This document shows, piece after piece, positions 16,973 to 25,300 of a stretch of DNA of 64,000 nucleotides. Source of the DNA: Hymenobacter actinosclerus. GTDB taxonomy: Bacteria; Bacteroidota; Bacteroidia; Cytophagales; Hymenobacteraceae. A program made the position numbers and the translations under genes. How positions within the stretch are numbered: the stretch's first letter is position 1; each line of letters begins with the position of its first letter. The notes under the pieces were generated by a model. It ran no database searches. It saw nothing but the letters and a program-made list of their open reading frames with translations, and was not told the origin of the DNA. The stretch spans positions 558,001-622,000 of the forward strand of contig NZ_FOHS01000002.1 in the NCBI RefSeq assembly GCF_900111515.1, read 5' to 3'.

Positions 16973-18370
16973 TTAGAGTCCGTATTTGCTCAGCAGATAC
17001 ACCAGCGCGGCCATGCTGGCGCCGCCCAGCTCCAGCTCGCGGCGGTTTACCTTATCGAAGGTATCGGCGGCGGTGTGGTGAATATCGAAGTAGCGCTGCG
17101 AGTCGCAGTCGTAGCCGACCAGGGCTTTGGCCTGGCCCTTGAGCGGGCCGATGTCGGTGCCGGCGTGGCCCTGGGCGAACTGGCTGCTGCCGTAGGGCGC
17201 AAACAAGGGCTGCCAGGCTTCGATTTTGCGCACCACGGCCGGAGCCGCATCAATGTTGAAGCCCCGGGGCGTAAAGCCGCCGCCATCGGATTCCATGGCG
17301 GCGAGGTGGTTTTCATTGTTGGCCTTCGCAATTTCGGCGTATTTCATGCCGCCGCGGTTGCCGTTTTCCTCGTTCATGAACAGCACGGCGCGCACCGTGC
17401 GCTCGGGGCGCAGGCCGGTGGTTTTCAGCAGGCGCAGCGCCTCCATGCTCTGCACGCAGCCCGTGCCGTCGTCGTGGGCGCCCTGGCCCAGGTCCCAGGA
17501 GTCGAGGTGGCCGCCAACCGTTATAATCTGGTCGGGGAACTTGGAGCCCTTGATTTCGCCGATGACGTTGTAGCTTTTCACGTCGGGCAGCGTCTGGCAG
17601 CTCATCTCCAGTTCCACGCTCAGGTTGGGGTCGGCTTTCAGCAGCTGGCTCAGCTCGTCGGCGCCCTTGGTGCTGATGGCGGCAGCGGGCACTTTCGTTA
17701 CGCCCTCCTGGTAGCTCATGGTGCCGGTGTGGGGAAAGTCGTCGTGGGCGAGCGTGAGGCTGCGCACGAGTGCGCCCACGGCCCCGCGCTTAGCGGCGGC
17801 GGCGGCCCCGGAGCGGCGCTGGTCGCCGGCTTCGCCGTAGGCCCGGCCGGTTTCGATGTGCAGCGGGTTCATGGGCCGGTTGAAGAATACGAGTTTACCC
17901 TTCACTTTGTCCTCGGGCAAAGCGGCCAGCTCGGCCAGGCTCTGCACCTCCACTACGCCGGCGCGCAGCTTGCCGCCGGTGCCCACCGAGCCGCCCAGGG
18001 CGCACACGCTCAGGTTCACGCCCTTGCCCTTATCGCCCCGGATGCTGGCTTTTTCGGGCTTGCCGCGCACCCAGTGCGGCACCATCACCTCCTGCAGATA
18101 CACGCGGTCGAGGCCCAGCTTTTCCATGGTTGTCTGGCCCCACTGCACGGCCTGCGCCGCCTGGGGCGAGCCGCTGAGGCGGCCCCCGATCTGACCGGTG
18201 AGGTAGCGCAGGTTGTCGTAGCTCTGCCCGCGGGCCAGGGCCTCGTCGTAAATGCGGCGGATGTTAACCGAATCGGTAGCCGTTGGGGCCTGGGCCTGGG
18301 TGGCCAGCGGAACGACCGGAAGCAGCAGCGCCAGCGCAAGGGCCGGGCGAAGGAGGGCGGGAAGCATCAT
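16973..18370 (-). CDS. M28-family zinc aminopeptidase/carboxypeptidase, exported
   Basis: About 465 residues from the ATG at 18370 (a Met at 18388 adds six residues). The signal LALALLLPVVPLATQAQ is followed by a PA-type insert (about 125-240) and the M28 catalytic core. Co-catalytic zinc ligands are visible: GGHLDSWD (His), HDDGTGC (Asp), MNEENGNR (Glu-Glu), ESDGGGF (Asp) and HHTAADTF (His). It resembles carboxypeptidase Q-like M28 proteins in layout. It probably degrades peptides in the periplasm or outside. The histidine phosphatase gene lies 91 bp upstream on the same strand. Confidence 0.92.
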   Translation of the reverse strand: MMLPALLRPALALALLLPVVPLATQAQAPTATDSVNIRRIYDEALARGQSYDNLRYLTGQIGGRLSGSPQAAQAVQWGQTTMEKLGLDRVYLQEVMVPHWVRGKPEKASIRGDKGKGVNLSVCALGGSVGTGGKLRAGVVEVQSLAELAALPEDKVKGKLVFFNRPMNPLHIETGRAYGEAGDQRRSGAAAAAKRGAVGALVRSLTLAHDDFPHTGTMSYQEGVTKVPAAAISTKGADELSQLLKADPNLSVELEMSCQTLPDVKSYNVIGEIKGSKFPDQIITVGGHLDSWDLGQGAHDDGTGCVQSMEALRLLKTTGLRPERTVRAVLFMNEENGNRGGMKYAEIAKANNENHLAAMESDGGGFTPRGFNIDAAPAVVRKIEAWQPLFAPYGSSQFAQGHAGTDIGPLKGQAKALVGYDCDSQRYFDIHHTAADTFDKVNRRELELGGASMAALVYLLSKYGL

Positions 18371-18460
18371 GGGAGATGGAGAAAGCAAAACGGGAAAGAA
18401 ACCGGGAAAGTGGCTAATAGAAGCGCGGGCAGGCCGCCGGGTTGCAGCAAAGTGCCAACG

Positions 18461-19030
18461 CTAGTGGCTTTGCACGCCGTAGTGGTGCGCGTCGGCCGTG
18501 GCGGGCCGGGCGGCATCGGTGGGCAGGTGCACTTCCAGCAGGTAGTCGTAGGCTTCGTCGGGGATGAGCGGCACGGGCCGGGGGGCGCCCAGGGCATCCA
18601 CGGTTTCGAGCATGGTATTGGAGTGGCCTACAACCAGCACATTCTGGTTGGGGTAGTCGCGGCGGAGGCGGGCGGCCAGTGCGGGCAGGTCGCGGGCATC
18701 GTAAAGCTGTACCGGCAGGCCACGGGCGTCGGCCAGCGGCTGGGCCGTGGAGCGGGTGCGCCGGGTGTCGGTGCTGAATACGGCGCTCAGGCGCGTCTGG
18801 CGCGGAATGGCGGCCACCAGGGCCTGGGCGCGGGCCTGGCCCTCGGGCGTCAGGGGCGGGTCGGTGGGGTCGGTGACGAGGTCTTTTTCGGCGTGGCGCA
18901 CCACGTACACCCGGGTTTCGGGGCCGGTGGCAGTAGCTACCGGAGCGGCTTTGCGCACGCAGGCACCATTGAAAACTAAGAGGGCCAGAACCAGCAGCCC
19001 GGCAAGACGGGGACGAAGTAAATCAAGCAT
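18461..19030 (-). CDS. Histidine phosphatase family lipoprotein
   Basis: 189 residues with lipoprotein signal and lipobox NGAC near residue 24. Catalytic motif VVRHAEKD carries the phospho-acceptor His; the second catalytic His is in VVGHSNTM near 135. The acid/base and substrate contacts are otherwise not assignable. It is a surface or periplasmic phosphohydrolase of the phosphoglycerate-mutase-like superfamily. It may share a transcript with the M28 peptidase downstream (91-bp gap). Confidence 0.88.
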   Translation of the reverse strand: MLDLLRPRLAGLLVLALLVFNGACVRKAAPVATATGPETRVYVVRHAEKDLVTDPTDPPLTPEGQARAQALVAAIPRQTRLSAVFSTDTRRTRSTAQPLADARGLPVQLYDARDLPALAARLRRDYPNQNVLVVGHSNTMLETVDALGAPRPVPLIPDEAYDYLLEVHLPTDAARPATADAHHYGVQSH

Positions 19031-19313
19031 AAAACGGGGCTTTTGACTGGATTACAAGGGGCAGCAGCCTTACCGTGCGGTGTGCCACGGCGCTGCTCCC
19101 GGACCGAAAGCTACGGCCAACCCGGCAGCAACGCAACCGCCGCCGCAGGCAATGCGCCGGGGCCCAGGCGGGCATTGAGCAAATCAGCGGGCCGGGGAGG
19201 CTGGGAAACCCGGCACTCGTTCTTTTTATAATACCATCAGGGCAAAACCTTGCTATCTTCGCCATCTGCTTGGCTGAGCCATTGTTTCAGAGCGAGCTGC
19301 TTTTCCTTTTTCT

Positions 19314-20762
19314 ATGACAAAAAACTTACTTCTGCTGACACTGGCCGGTACTATTCTGATAATTCCGGGTCGGGCGCAAACAGTTCCGGCGGCCACGAAC
19401 GCCGTTACCGAAATCATTACCGACTACAACGGTTACTGGCGCAGCGGCAACGGCAGCGCGGGCAACGCGGCTCTTAGCCCCATCAGGCCTGAGAATTCAC
19501 ACAATTTACTGGCTTTCAAGCTGGGAGTAAACATTTTCTCTACCCGTGTCAACAATACCAAGCTGGACCAGGCAGGAATCAGCTATGTAAAAAGCGAGTA
19601 TAAAGCACTACCTGTTCTCAATATTGCTGGTGATATTACCGGCAACACGAAGGTGGGCCTGGGACAGCTCTACGATAGAGTGAACAATGGCCCCAGTGTG
19701 CCCGCTCCCTCCCGCGACCTCTCGCCCTACCTGCGCGATGGCCTCAATGGCCTCGACATAGGCACGGGCATAGCGAATGTACCGACCGGCGCCATCGATT
19801 TTGGCATTGATAACGTGAAGGTTTCCTCGCTTGGCGACGGCAACCCCGATATTGTAGTCACTCAGATTGCCTCGCCGGGCGGCAAGCAGGATATATATCA
19901 GTTTCTGGATGCCAACGACCAGATAGTAGGCAATTCGGTGGCCATCAATGTAAGTAACCTACCAGTAGTAGGTAAATGGATTGCTGACTTTTATGAAGCC
20001 AGCACCAACCCCATGACTCTGGGGAGCGGCTTCACCAATACCGAGCGGGAGATTCGGCTATGGGCCGGCGATTTTGCCGCTTTCGGTATTACCAGTGCCA
20101 ACGTCACGTCTATCCGCAAGTTCCGCCTCAGCATCAACGGCGACAGCGACCTGGCTTTTGTGGCGTACAACACGGAGGCAGCGGAGCTAAAAAATCCGCT
20201 GCCCGTTACGCTGACTTCTTTCGGAGGGCAAGCCAAAGCCAGCTATTCGGATTTGCGCTGGGAAACGGCGCAGGAGCTGAACGCGGCCGCTTTTGAAGTG
20301 CAAGCCAGCGCCGATGGCCGCACGTTTGCCGTGGTGGGCCGGGTAGAAGCAGCTGGCAGCTCGGGCACAGTTCGCCGCTACACGTATCGCCACAGTACCA
20401 CCCAGGCCGGCCCGCGCTACTACCGCCTGCGCCAGCTCGACCTGGACGGCAGCAGTTCCTACTCGTCGGTGGTTACGTTAATGGCTCCCGGCGTGGGCGG
20501 CGCGGCGCGGGTAACGGCTGCGCCCAACCCGTTCGGCAACAGCCTCAAACTGCTGCTGAGCAGCACCGATGTGGCCCCTGCTACCGTACAGATACAGCTT
20601 TGCACGTTGGCCGGCCGCATGGTGTACGAGCACACGTCCGAGCACCCCGGCGGCTCGGGCGAACTGGAGCTGACGGGCCTGGCGGGGCTGCCGGCCGGTT
20701 TCTACCTGGCCCGGGTTGTGATGGATGGACAGGCCACGGTGCTGAAAGTGGTGAAGCAGTAA
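19314..20762 (+). CDS. T9SS-exported protein with type A C-terminal sorting domain
   Basis: 482 residues. The signal ends GRAQ near residue 22. The N-terminal 270 residues look like a lectin- or adhesin-like beta region not assigned to a family. A segment near 300 starts LPVTLTSFGG and continues WETAQELNAAAFEVQ, the arrangement typical just before T9SS sorting domains. The last 80 residues (AAPNPFGNSL... LAGRMVYE... GFYLARVV) match a type A sorting domain. It would be secreted across the outer membrane by T9SS and probably surface-attached. Preceded by a 283-bp gene-free gap holding a TATCTTCG box. Confidence 0.9.
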   Translation: MTKNLLLLTLAGTILIIPGRAQTVPAATNAVTEIITDYNGYWRSGNGSAGNAALSPIRPENSHNLLAFKLGVNIFSTRVNNTKLDQAGISYVKSEYKALPVLNIAGDITGNTKVGLGQLYDRVNNGPSVPAPSRDLSPYLRDGLNGLDIGTGIANVPTGAIDFGIDNVKVSSLGDGNPDIVVTQIASPGGKQDIYQFLDANDQIVGNSVAINVSNLPVVGKWIADFYEASTNPMTLGSGFTNTEREIRLWAGDFAAFGITSANVTSIRKFRLSINGDSDLAFVAYNTEAAELKNPLPVTLTSFGGQAKASYSDLRWETAQELNAAAFEVQASADGRTFAVVGRVEAAGSSGTVRRYTYRHSTTQAGPRYYRLRQLDLDGSSSYSSVVTLMAPGVGGAARVTAAPNPFGNSLKLLLSSTDVAPATVQIQLCTLAGRMVYEHTSEHPGGSGELELTGLAGLPAGFYLARVVMDGQATVLKVVKQ

Positions 20763-20829
20763 GAAGCACCAATCTGTGGGCTGCAGGGCCGGCCAACTTA
20801 ACTTTCGGGCAGCCTGGTGGTAGTAACAG

Positions 20830-20862
20830 CAAGGCCCTTCCGGCAACGGGAGGGCCTTTTGC
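20830..20862 (+). terminator. Terminator between the T9SS cargo and ABC genes
   Basis: AAGGCCCTTCC pairs with GGGAGGGCCTT around a short loop, followed by TTTT. It lies 68 bp after the stop and 41 bp before the ABC ATPase start. Confidence 0.75.
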
Positions 20863-20902
20863 ATGCTTTCCGGTTATCTTTCCCCCTCTTACTCCCAACC
20901 CC

Positions 20903-21913
20903 ATGCCCGCCATCGAAGCCCGGAACCTGACCAAGCACTACGGAAGCCACGCGGCGGTGCAGGACGTGTCGTTTCGGGTGGAAGCGGGCCAGACGCTGGT
21001 GCTGCTCGGGCCCAGCGGCTGCGGCAAAACCACGCTGCTGCGCATGCTCAACCGCCTCGTGGAGCCTGATTCCGGCGCGGTGCTCATCAATGGGCAGGAT
21101 GCGCGGAGCCAGCCCGCGGAGCGGCTGCGGCGGGGCATGGGCTACGTGATTCAGCAGGTGGGACTGCTGCCGCACTACACGGTGGCCGAGAACGTGGCCG
21201 TGGTGCCGCGGCTGCTGGGCCACGCCCCGGCCATCGTAGCTGCCCGCACCGAGGAGCTGCTGGCCCGCCTGCACCTGCCGCCCGAGCGGTTTGCGGGCCA
21301 GTACCCCCACCAGCTTTCGGGGGGCCAGCAGCAGCGCGTGGGCCTGGCCCGGGCCCTGGCCGCCGACCCGCCCATCATTCTGCTCGATGAGCCCTTCGGC
21401 GCCCTCGACCCCATCACGCGGGCCAGCATCCGGCGCGAGTTTCGGGAGCTGCCCGAGCTGCGCCGCAAAACCATGGTGCTCGTGACCCACGACGTAACCG
21501 AAGCCTTCGAACTGGCCGACCAGATTATGCTGCTCGATGCCGGCCGGGTGCAGCAGCTGGGCCCGCCCCGCGCGCTGCTGCTGCGCCCCGCCAACAACTT
21601 CGTGCGCCGCTTCTTCGCCGCCGAGCAACTGGCGCTGCAGCTGCGGGCATTGCGGCTGGAGGACGTGCTGGCCGAACTGCAGCCGGCAGGTGAAGCTCAT
21701 GCTATAAGCAGCATTGGATCAGATACTAAACCTCTTTCATCTACAGCTTCAATACATGATACCCTGGAGCAGCTAAGTGACTCCCCAACTGTGGTCTCCG
21801 GCGAGCCAACGGTCTGGGTACGGGTGTCCGAAACCACAGCCCGGCCTCTCACCCACGCCACGCTCATGGCGGCATTTGGCCGGGCCCTGCGGCGGCTGGC
21901 TTCAGAAGGTTGA
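20903..21913 (+). CDS. ABC transporter ATPase, glycine betaine/choline type
   Basis: 336-residue ATPase of the OpuCA/ProV-like subfamily that powers osmoprotectant uptake. The start at 20903 gives [14 protein letters not shown]; longer frames run back into the T9SS gene. Motifs: Walker [10 protein letters not shown] near 37, signature [10 protein letters not shown] near 138, Walker [12 protein letters not shown] near 160, switch His in VTHDV. Unlike OpuCA it has no CBS pair: after residue 265 there is a short tail with a noticeably AT-richer stretch (21690-21780) encoding a Ser/Thr-rich linker. Its partner permease/binding fusion is 131 bp downstream, across a palindrome. Confidence 0.9.
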   Translation: MPAIEARNLTKHYGSHAAVQDVSFRVEAGQTLVLLGPSGCGKTTLLRMLNRLVEPDSGAVLINGQDARSQPAERLRRGMGYVIQQVGLLPHYTVAENVAVVPRLLGHAPAIVAARTEELLARLHLPPERFAGQYPHQLSGGQQQRVGLARALAADPPIILLDEPFGALDPITRASIRREFRELPELRRKTMVLVTHDVTEAFELADQIMLLDAGRVQQLGPPRALLLRPANNFVRRFFAAEQLALQLRALRLEDVLAELQPAGEAHAISSIGSDTKPLSSTASIHDTLEQLSDSPTVVSGEPTVWVRVSETTARPLTHATLMAAFGRALRRLASEG

Positions 21914-21919
21914 ACAGCT

Positions 21920-22004
21920 GTAGGGGCGGGGCTTGCCCCCGCCCCTACGGCAACGATTCTGTTCAATGGCGTTAGCGGCGGGCGGGGGCAAGCCCCGCTC
22001 CTAC
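21920..22004. repeat. Palindromic repeat D
   Basis: GTAGGGGCGGGGCTTGCCCCCGC (21920) and its inverted counterpart ending CCCCGCTCCTAC at 22004; the 5' arm is itself partly palindromic. GTTGAACAGCT overlaps the ATPase stop at 21909-21919, next to the arm. It separates the two genes of the ABC transporter. Confidence 0.8.
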
Positions 22005-22044
22005 CAGTAGTGCTTTCCCACATTTACCAGTTCACCATCTCATC

Positions 22045-23604
22045 TTGAGCATCCTTACCGAACTTTTAGCCTTCTGGCACGCGCAGGCCGACAAGCTCGG
22101 GCAGCAGACGTTGCAGCACATCGGGTTGACTGCTGCTTCGCTGCTGGCGGGCGTGGCGGTGGGCGTACCGCTGGGGCTGCTGCTCACGCGCCGGCCGCGG
22201 CTGGCGCCCTGGGTGCTGGGTGGCGCCGGGGTGCTCCAGACCATTCCGAGCATTGCGCTGCTGGGCTTCCTGATTCCGGTGCTGGGCATCGGGCCGGGGC
22301 CGGCCATTCTGGCGTTGTTTCTTTACTCGCTGCTGCCCATTGTGCGCAACACGCTGGCCGGCGTGCAGGGCGTTGATGCCGCCGTGGTGGACGCCGCCCG
22401 CGGCCTGGGCCTCACCGACGGGCAGGTATTGCGACGCGTTGAGCTGCCGCTGGCCCTGCCGGTGCTGCTGGCCGGCATCCGCACGGCGGCCGTGATAAAC
22501 GTGGGTGTGGCCACGCTGGCGGCCTATGTGGCGGCGGGCGGACTGGGGGAGTTCATCTTCGGCGGCATTGCCCTGAACAACCCGGCCATGATTCTGGCCG
22601 GCGCCATTCCGGCCGCGGCGCTGGCTTTGCTGTTTGATGGGGCGCTGGCCGGGCTGCAGCACCTGAGTGGCCGGCGGCTGGTGTGGGCCGGACGGGCGCT
22701 GCTGCTGGCCCTGCCCCTGCTGGCCGGCCTCTACCTGCTGCCCCGTGCCGCCAGCAAGCTGCTGGCCGGCTTCAGCCCCGAGTTCGTGGGCCGCGCCGAT
22801 GGGGTGCCGGGCCTGCGCCGCCTCTACGGCCTCAATCCGGCCTCGGTGGTACTGGCCCCCGCGCTGGTGTACGAGGCGGTACGCAGCGGCAACGTGGACT
22901 TGATTGACGGCTACTCGACCGACGGCCGCATCCGGGCCTACGACCTGCGGGTACTGCGCGACGACCGCCACGCCTTCCCGCCTTACCAGGCCGCGCCCGT
23001 AGTGCGCCGCCAGACCCTGGCGGCCCACCCCGAGCTGGCTCCCGCTTTGGCCCACCTGGCCGGCCAGCTCTCCGATTCGGTGATGACGGAGCTCAACTAT
23101 CGGGTGGATATTCGCCACGAAACGCCCCGGGCCGTGGCCCACGACTTCCTGCGCCGCCGGGGGCTGTGGCGCGCCCCCCGGTCGGCCACCGGGTCCACCA
23201 TCCGGCTGGGCTCCAAGATTTTTGGCGAGCAGTACATCCTGGCCGAGCTGTACGCGGCCCTTATCAAAGGCTACACCAACCTGGGCGTGGAGGCCAAAAC
23301 GGGCCTGGGCGGCACCAGCATCTGCGCCGACGCGCTGCGCACCGGCGCCATCGACCTATATCCCGAATACACCGGTACCGGCCTGCTGGTGGTGCTCCAG
23401 CCTCCGGCCGCCGTGCTGGATTCGCTGGGCCCCGACCCGGCGGCCGTGCTGGCCTACGTGCGCCGCGAGTACCGCCGCCGCTACCAGCTGGAGTGGCTCG
23501 CGCCGCTGGGCTTCAACAACACCTATGCCCTGCTCATGCGCCGCCAGCAGGCCGAGCAGCTGGGCATCAGTTCGGTATCGGAGTTGAGCGCTTATTTGAG
23601 GTAG
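22045..23604 (+). CDS. Osmoprotectant ABC permease fused to circularly permuted substrate-binding domain
   Basis: 519 residues, TTG start (SILTELLAFW), no in-frame ATG close upstream. Residues 1 to about 210 are an OpuCB/ProW-like permease with an EAA-type loop (DAARGLGLTDGQ). A further TM (LLLALPLLAGLYLL) leads at 237 to the binding domain. OpuBC/OpuCC-like motifs appear in swapped order: first the usual second half (SPEFVGRADG, DGYSTDGRI, FPPYQAAPVVR, ELNYRVD), then from about 384 the usual first half (IRLGSKIFGEQYI, GLGGTS, YPEYTGTGLL, GFNNTYALLM), ending SELSAYLR. That is a circular permutation. No separate binding protein is adjacent. Confidence 0.88.
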   Translation: MSILTELLAFWHAQADKLGQQTLQHIGLTAASLLAGVAVGVPLGLLLTRRPRLAPWVLGGAGVLQTIPSIALLGFLIPVLGIGPGPAILALFLYSLLPIVRNTLAGVQGVDAAVVDAARGLGLTDGQVLRRVELPLALPVLLAGIRTAAVINVGVATLAAYVAAGGLGEFIFGGIALNNPAMILAGAIPAAALALLFDGALAGLQHLSGRRLVWAGRALLLALPLLAGLYLLPRAASKLLAGFSPEFVGRADGVPGLRRLYGLNPASVVLAPALVYEAVRSGNVDLIDGYSTDGRIRAYDLRVLRDDRHAFPPYQAAPVVRRQTLAAHPELAPALAHLAGQLSDSVMTELNYRVDIRHETPRAVAHDFLRRRGLWRAPRSATGSTIRLGSKIFGEQYILAELYAALIKGYTNLGVEAKTGLGGTSICADALRTGAIDLYPEYTGTGLLVVLQPPAAVLDSLGPDPAAVLAYVRREYRRRYQLEWLAPLGFNNTYALLMRRQQAEQLGISSVSELSAYLR

Positions 23605-23724
23605 GAGAAGGCGGAAATTGGTACGTGGAAGTCGAAGAGAGAGGGTCAAAGTAAACGCTACCGAGCAGTGCCATTCGACTGGTTCAGCGACTTTTACTTT
23701 GGACTTTTCCTCTTGGATTTCCTT

Positions 23725-24444
23725 TCATCCCCGCACCAGCCGCTTATATACCTGCACCAGCCGGGGCTGCGAAACGCCCAGCCAGTAAAGCCCGGTAACG
23801 AGGGCGAAAATGCCCTGCAGGCGGTAGATACCGTTGCGGCGGTAGCGCCGGGCCGAGGTAACGATGTAGCCTGGCAGCATCCGAAACGGGCCGTGTTGCC
23901 GCAGTCGGGCCACAATTTCCTGGTCTTCGAGCAGTTGCATTTGCTCGCGGTAGCCGCCGGCCCGTTCGAACACGGCCCGCTGCACAAACAGGCTCTGGTC
24001 GCCGTAGCGGATGCCGTTGACGTTGAAGCGCGTAAACCAGGCATTGGCCGCCAGAAACCAGTGCGGCACGTCGAAGCGCAGGCGGTAGCAGCCGCTGCCG
24101 TAGCCCGCCGCTACGGCCCCGCGCAGGTCGGCCAGCAGCGTGGCGGGCGGCAGCGAGTCGGCGTGCAGGAAATAGAGAATGGCTCCGGTGGCGTGGGCGG
24201 CGCCGTGGTTGAGCTGGGCGGCCCGGCCCCTGCGCGGGCACGGCACCACCCGGGCGCCGTGGACGCCGGCTTCGGCTACGGTGTTGTCGGTGCTGCCGGC
24301 ATCGGCCACCACAATTTCCACAGCCGCATCGGCGCCACAGACAGCCCGCAGGTGGGCGAGCAGCCGGCCGATGTGGCCGCCTTCGTTGAGGGTGGGAATA
24401 ATAATGCTGATGAAAGGCGGCAAAGTGGCAGAACCGGAAAGCAT
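23725..24444 (-). CDS. Family 2 glycosyltransferase (rSAM/selenodomain-associated type, TIGR04283-like)
   Basis: 239 residues from the Met at 24444 (MLSGSATLPPFISIIIPTLNEG); the longer frame to 24540 lacks a reasonable leader. GT-A fold: VVADAGSTDNT near residue 50, GRAAQLNHGA near 80, FLHADSLPP near 100 and LEDQEIVARL near 185. These match the TIGR04283 family of glycosyltransferases rather than generic rhamnosyltransferases. The substrate is unknown. The usual partner TIGR04282 gene is not adjacent. It is divergent from the response regulator. Confidence 0.85.
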   Translation of the reverse strand: MLSGSATLPPFISIIIPTLNEGGHIGRLLAHLRAVCGADAAVEIVVADAGSTDNTVAEAGVHGARVVPCPRRGRAAQLNHGAAHATGAILYFLHADSLPPATLLADLRGAVAAGYGSGCYRLRFDVPHWFLAANAWFTRFNVNGIRYGDQSLFVQRAVFERAGGYREQMQLLEDQEIVARLRQHGPFRMLPGYIVTSARRYRRNGIYRLQGIFALVTGLYWLGVSQPRLVQVYKRLVRG

Positions 24445-24617
24445 AGGAACGCGGGGCAGGCAGCGGGCAATACGTGCGCCAACATACGCAACCCGCGCCC
24501 CGCCTGCCACCGGCCGGCCCGCTTTTGGGGTGCGCACCACCGCTGGCCGGGGCCGGGTTCATCGGTCCTTCACGGCCGGATGCGTAAGTTGGGGCTTCAT
24601 TTAGCCCCTTGCGCACT

Positions 24618-25298
24618 ATGCACGTTTTGCTGGTAGAAGACGAAAAGAGCCTGCACGAAGAAGTGCGCCAGTTTCTGGTCGAGTCGCAGTACCTGGTCGA
24701 TTCGGCCTTTACCTACGCCGAGGCCTCGGAGAAGATATTCGTCAACAGCTACGACTTTGTGCTGCTCGACCTGGGCCTGCCCGGCGGCGACGGCCTGGAT
24801 TTGCTGCGCGAAGCCCGCCGCAATGAGGGCCAGGAGGCCTCGTTCATCATCCTCACGGCCCGCGGCGCCATCGACGACCGGGTAAAGGGCCTCGACCTTG
24901 GGGCCGACGACTACCTGCCCAAGCCCTTCTCGCTGCTGGAGCTGCAGAGCCGGATGCAGGCCATTACGCGCCGCAAGTTCGGCCTCAAGCGCCAGGAAAT
25001 GACGTTTGGCGCGGGCTTCGAGCTCGATGCTACCGGCCGCACCATCCGCCACGCGGGCCAGGATGTGCCGCTGACCAAGAAGGAGTTCGACCTGCTGCAC
25101 TACCTGCTGCTGCACCGCAACCGCGTGCTCACCCGCCTGCAGCTCGGCGAGCACCTGTGGGGCAACGTGCTCGAAGACGATTCGGACTCCAACTACATCG
25201 ATGTCCACATCAAGAACCTGCGCAAAAAGCTCAGCCAGTTCGCCCCCGCCGATTTTATTGAAACCGTACGCGGCATCGGGTACTCGATTAAGAGCTGA
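24618..25298 (+). CDS. OmpR-family response regulator
   Basis: 226 residues from the ATG at 24618 (MHVLLVEDE); a Met three codons upstream is possible. The receiver has acidic pair ED at 7-8, phospho-acceptor Asp in LLDLGLPGGDG near 51, and Lys in YLPKPF near 101. The winged-helix DNA-binding domain occupies about 125-226 (SNYIDVHIKNLRKKL, RGIGYSIKS). The histidine kinase starts two bases after the stop, so they are co-transcribed. The target regulon is not visible. Confidence 0.96.
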   Translation: MHVLLVEDEKSLHEEVRQFLVESQYLVDSAFTYAEASEKIFVNSYDFVLLDLGLPGGDGLDLLREARRNEGQEASFIILTARGAIDDRVKGLDLGADDYLPKPFSLLELQSRMQAITRRKFGLKRQEMTFGAGFELDATGRTIRHAGQDVPLTKKEFDLLHYLLLHRNRVLTRLQLGEHLWGNVLEDDSDSNYIDVHIKNLRKKLSQFAPADFIETVRGIGYSIKS

Positions 25299-25300
25299 GC

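Noticed and set aside
17075-18979. 634-residue plus-strand frame over the M28 and phosphatase genes
   Set aside because: Antisense shadow with low-complexity composition; both minus-strand genes have catalytic motifs.
20600-20902. N-terminal extension of the ABC ATPase
   Set aside because: It overlaps the end of the T9SS cargo in another frame and crosses a terminator; the conserved start is at 20903.
22045-23604. Two genes (permease and binding protein) joined by a sequencing error
   Set aside because: The frame is continuous and the second half of the binding domain follows the TM directly; a simple frameshift or fusion would not swap the order of the halves.
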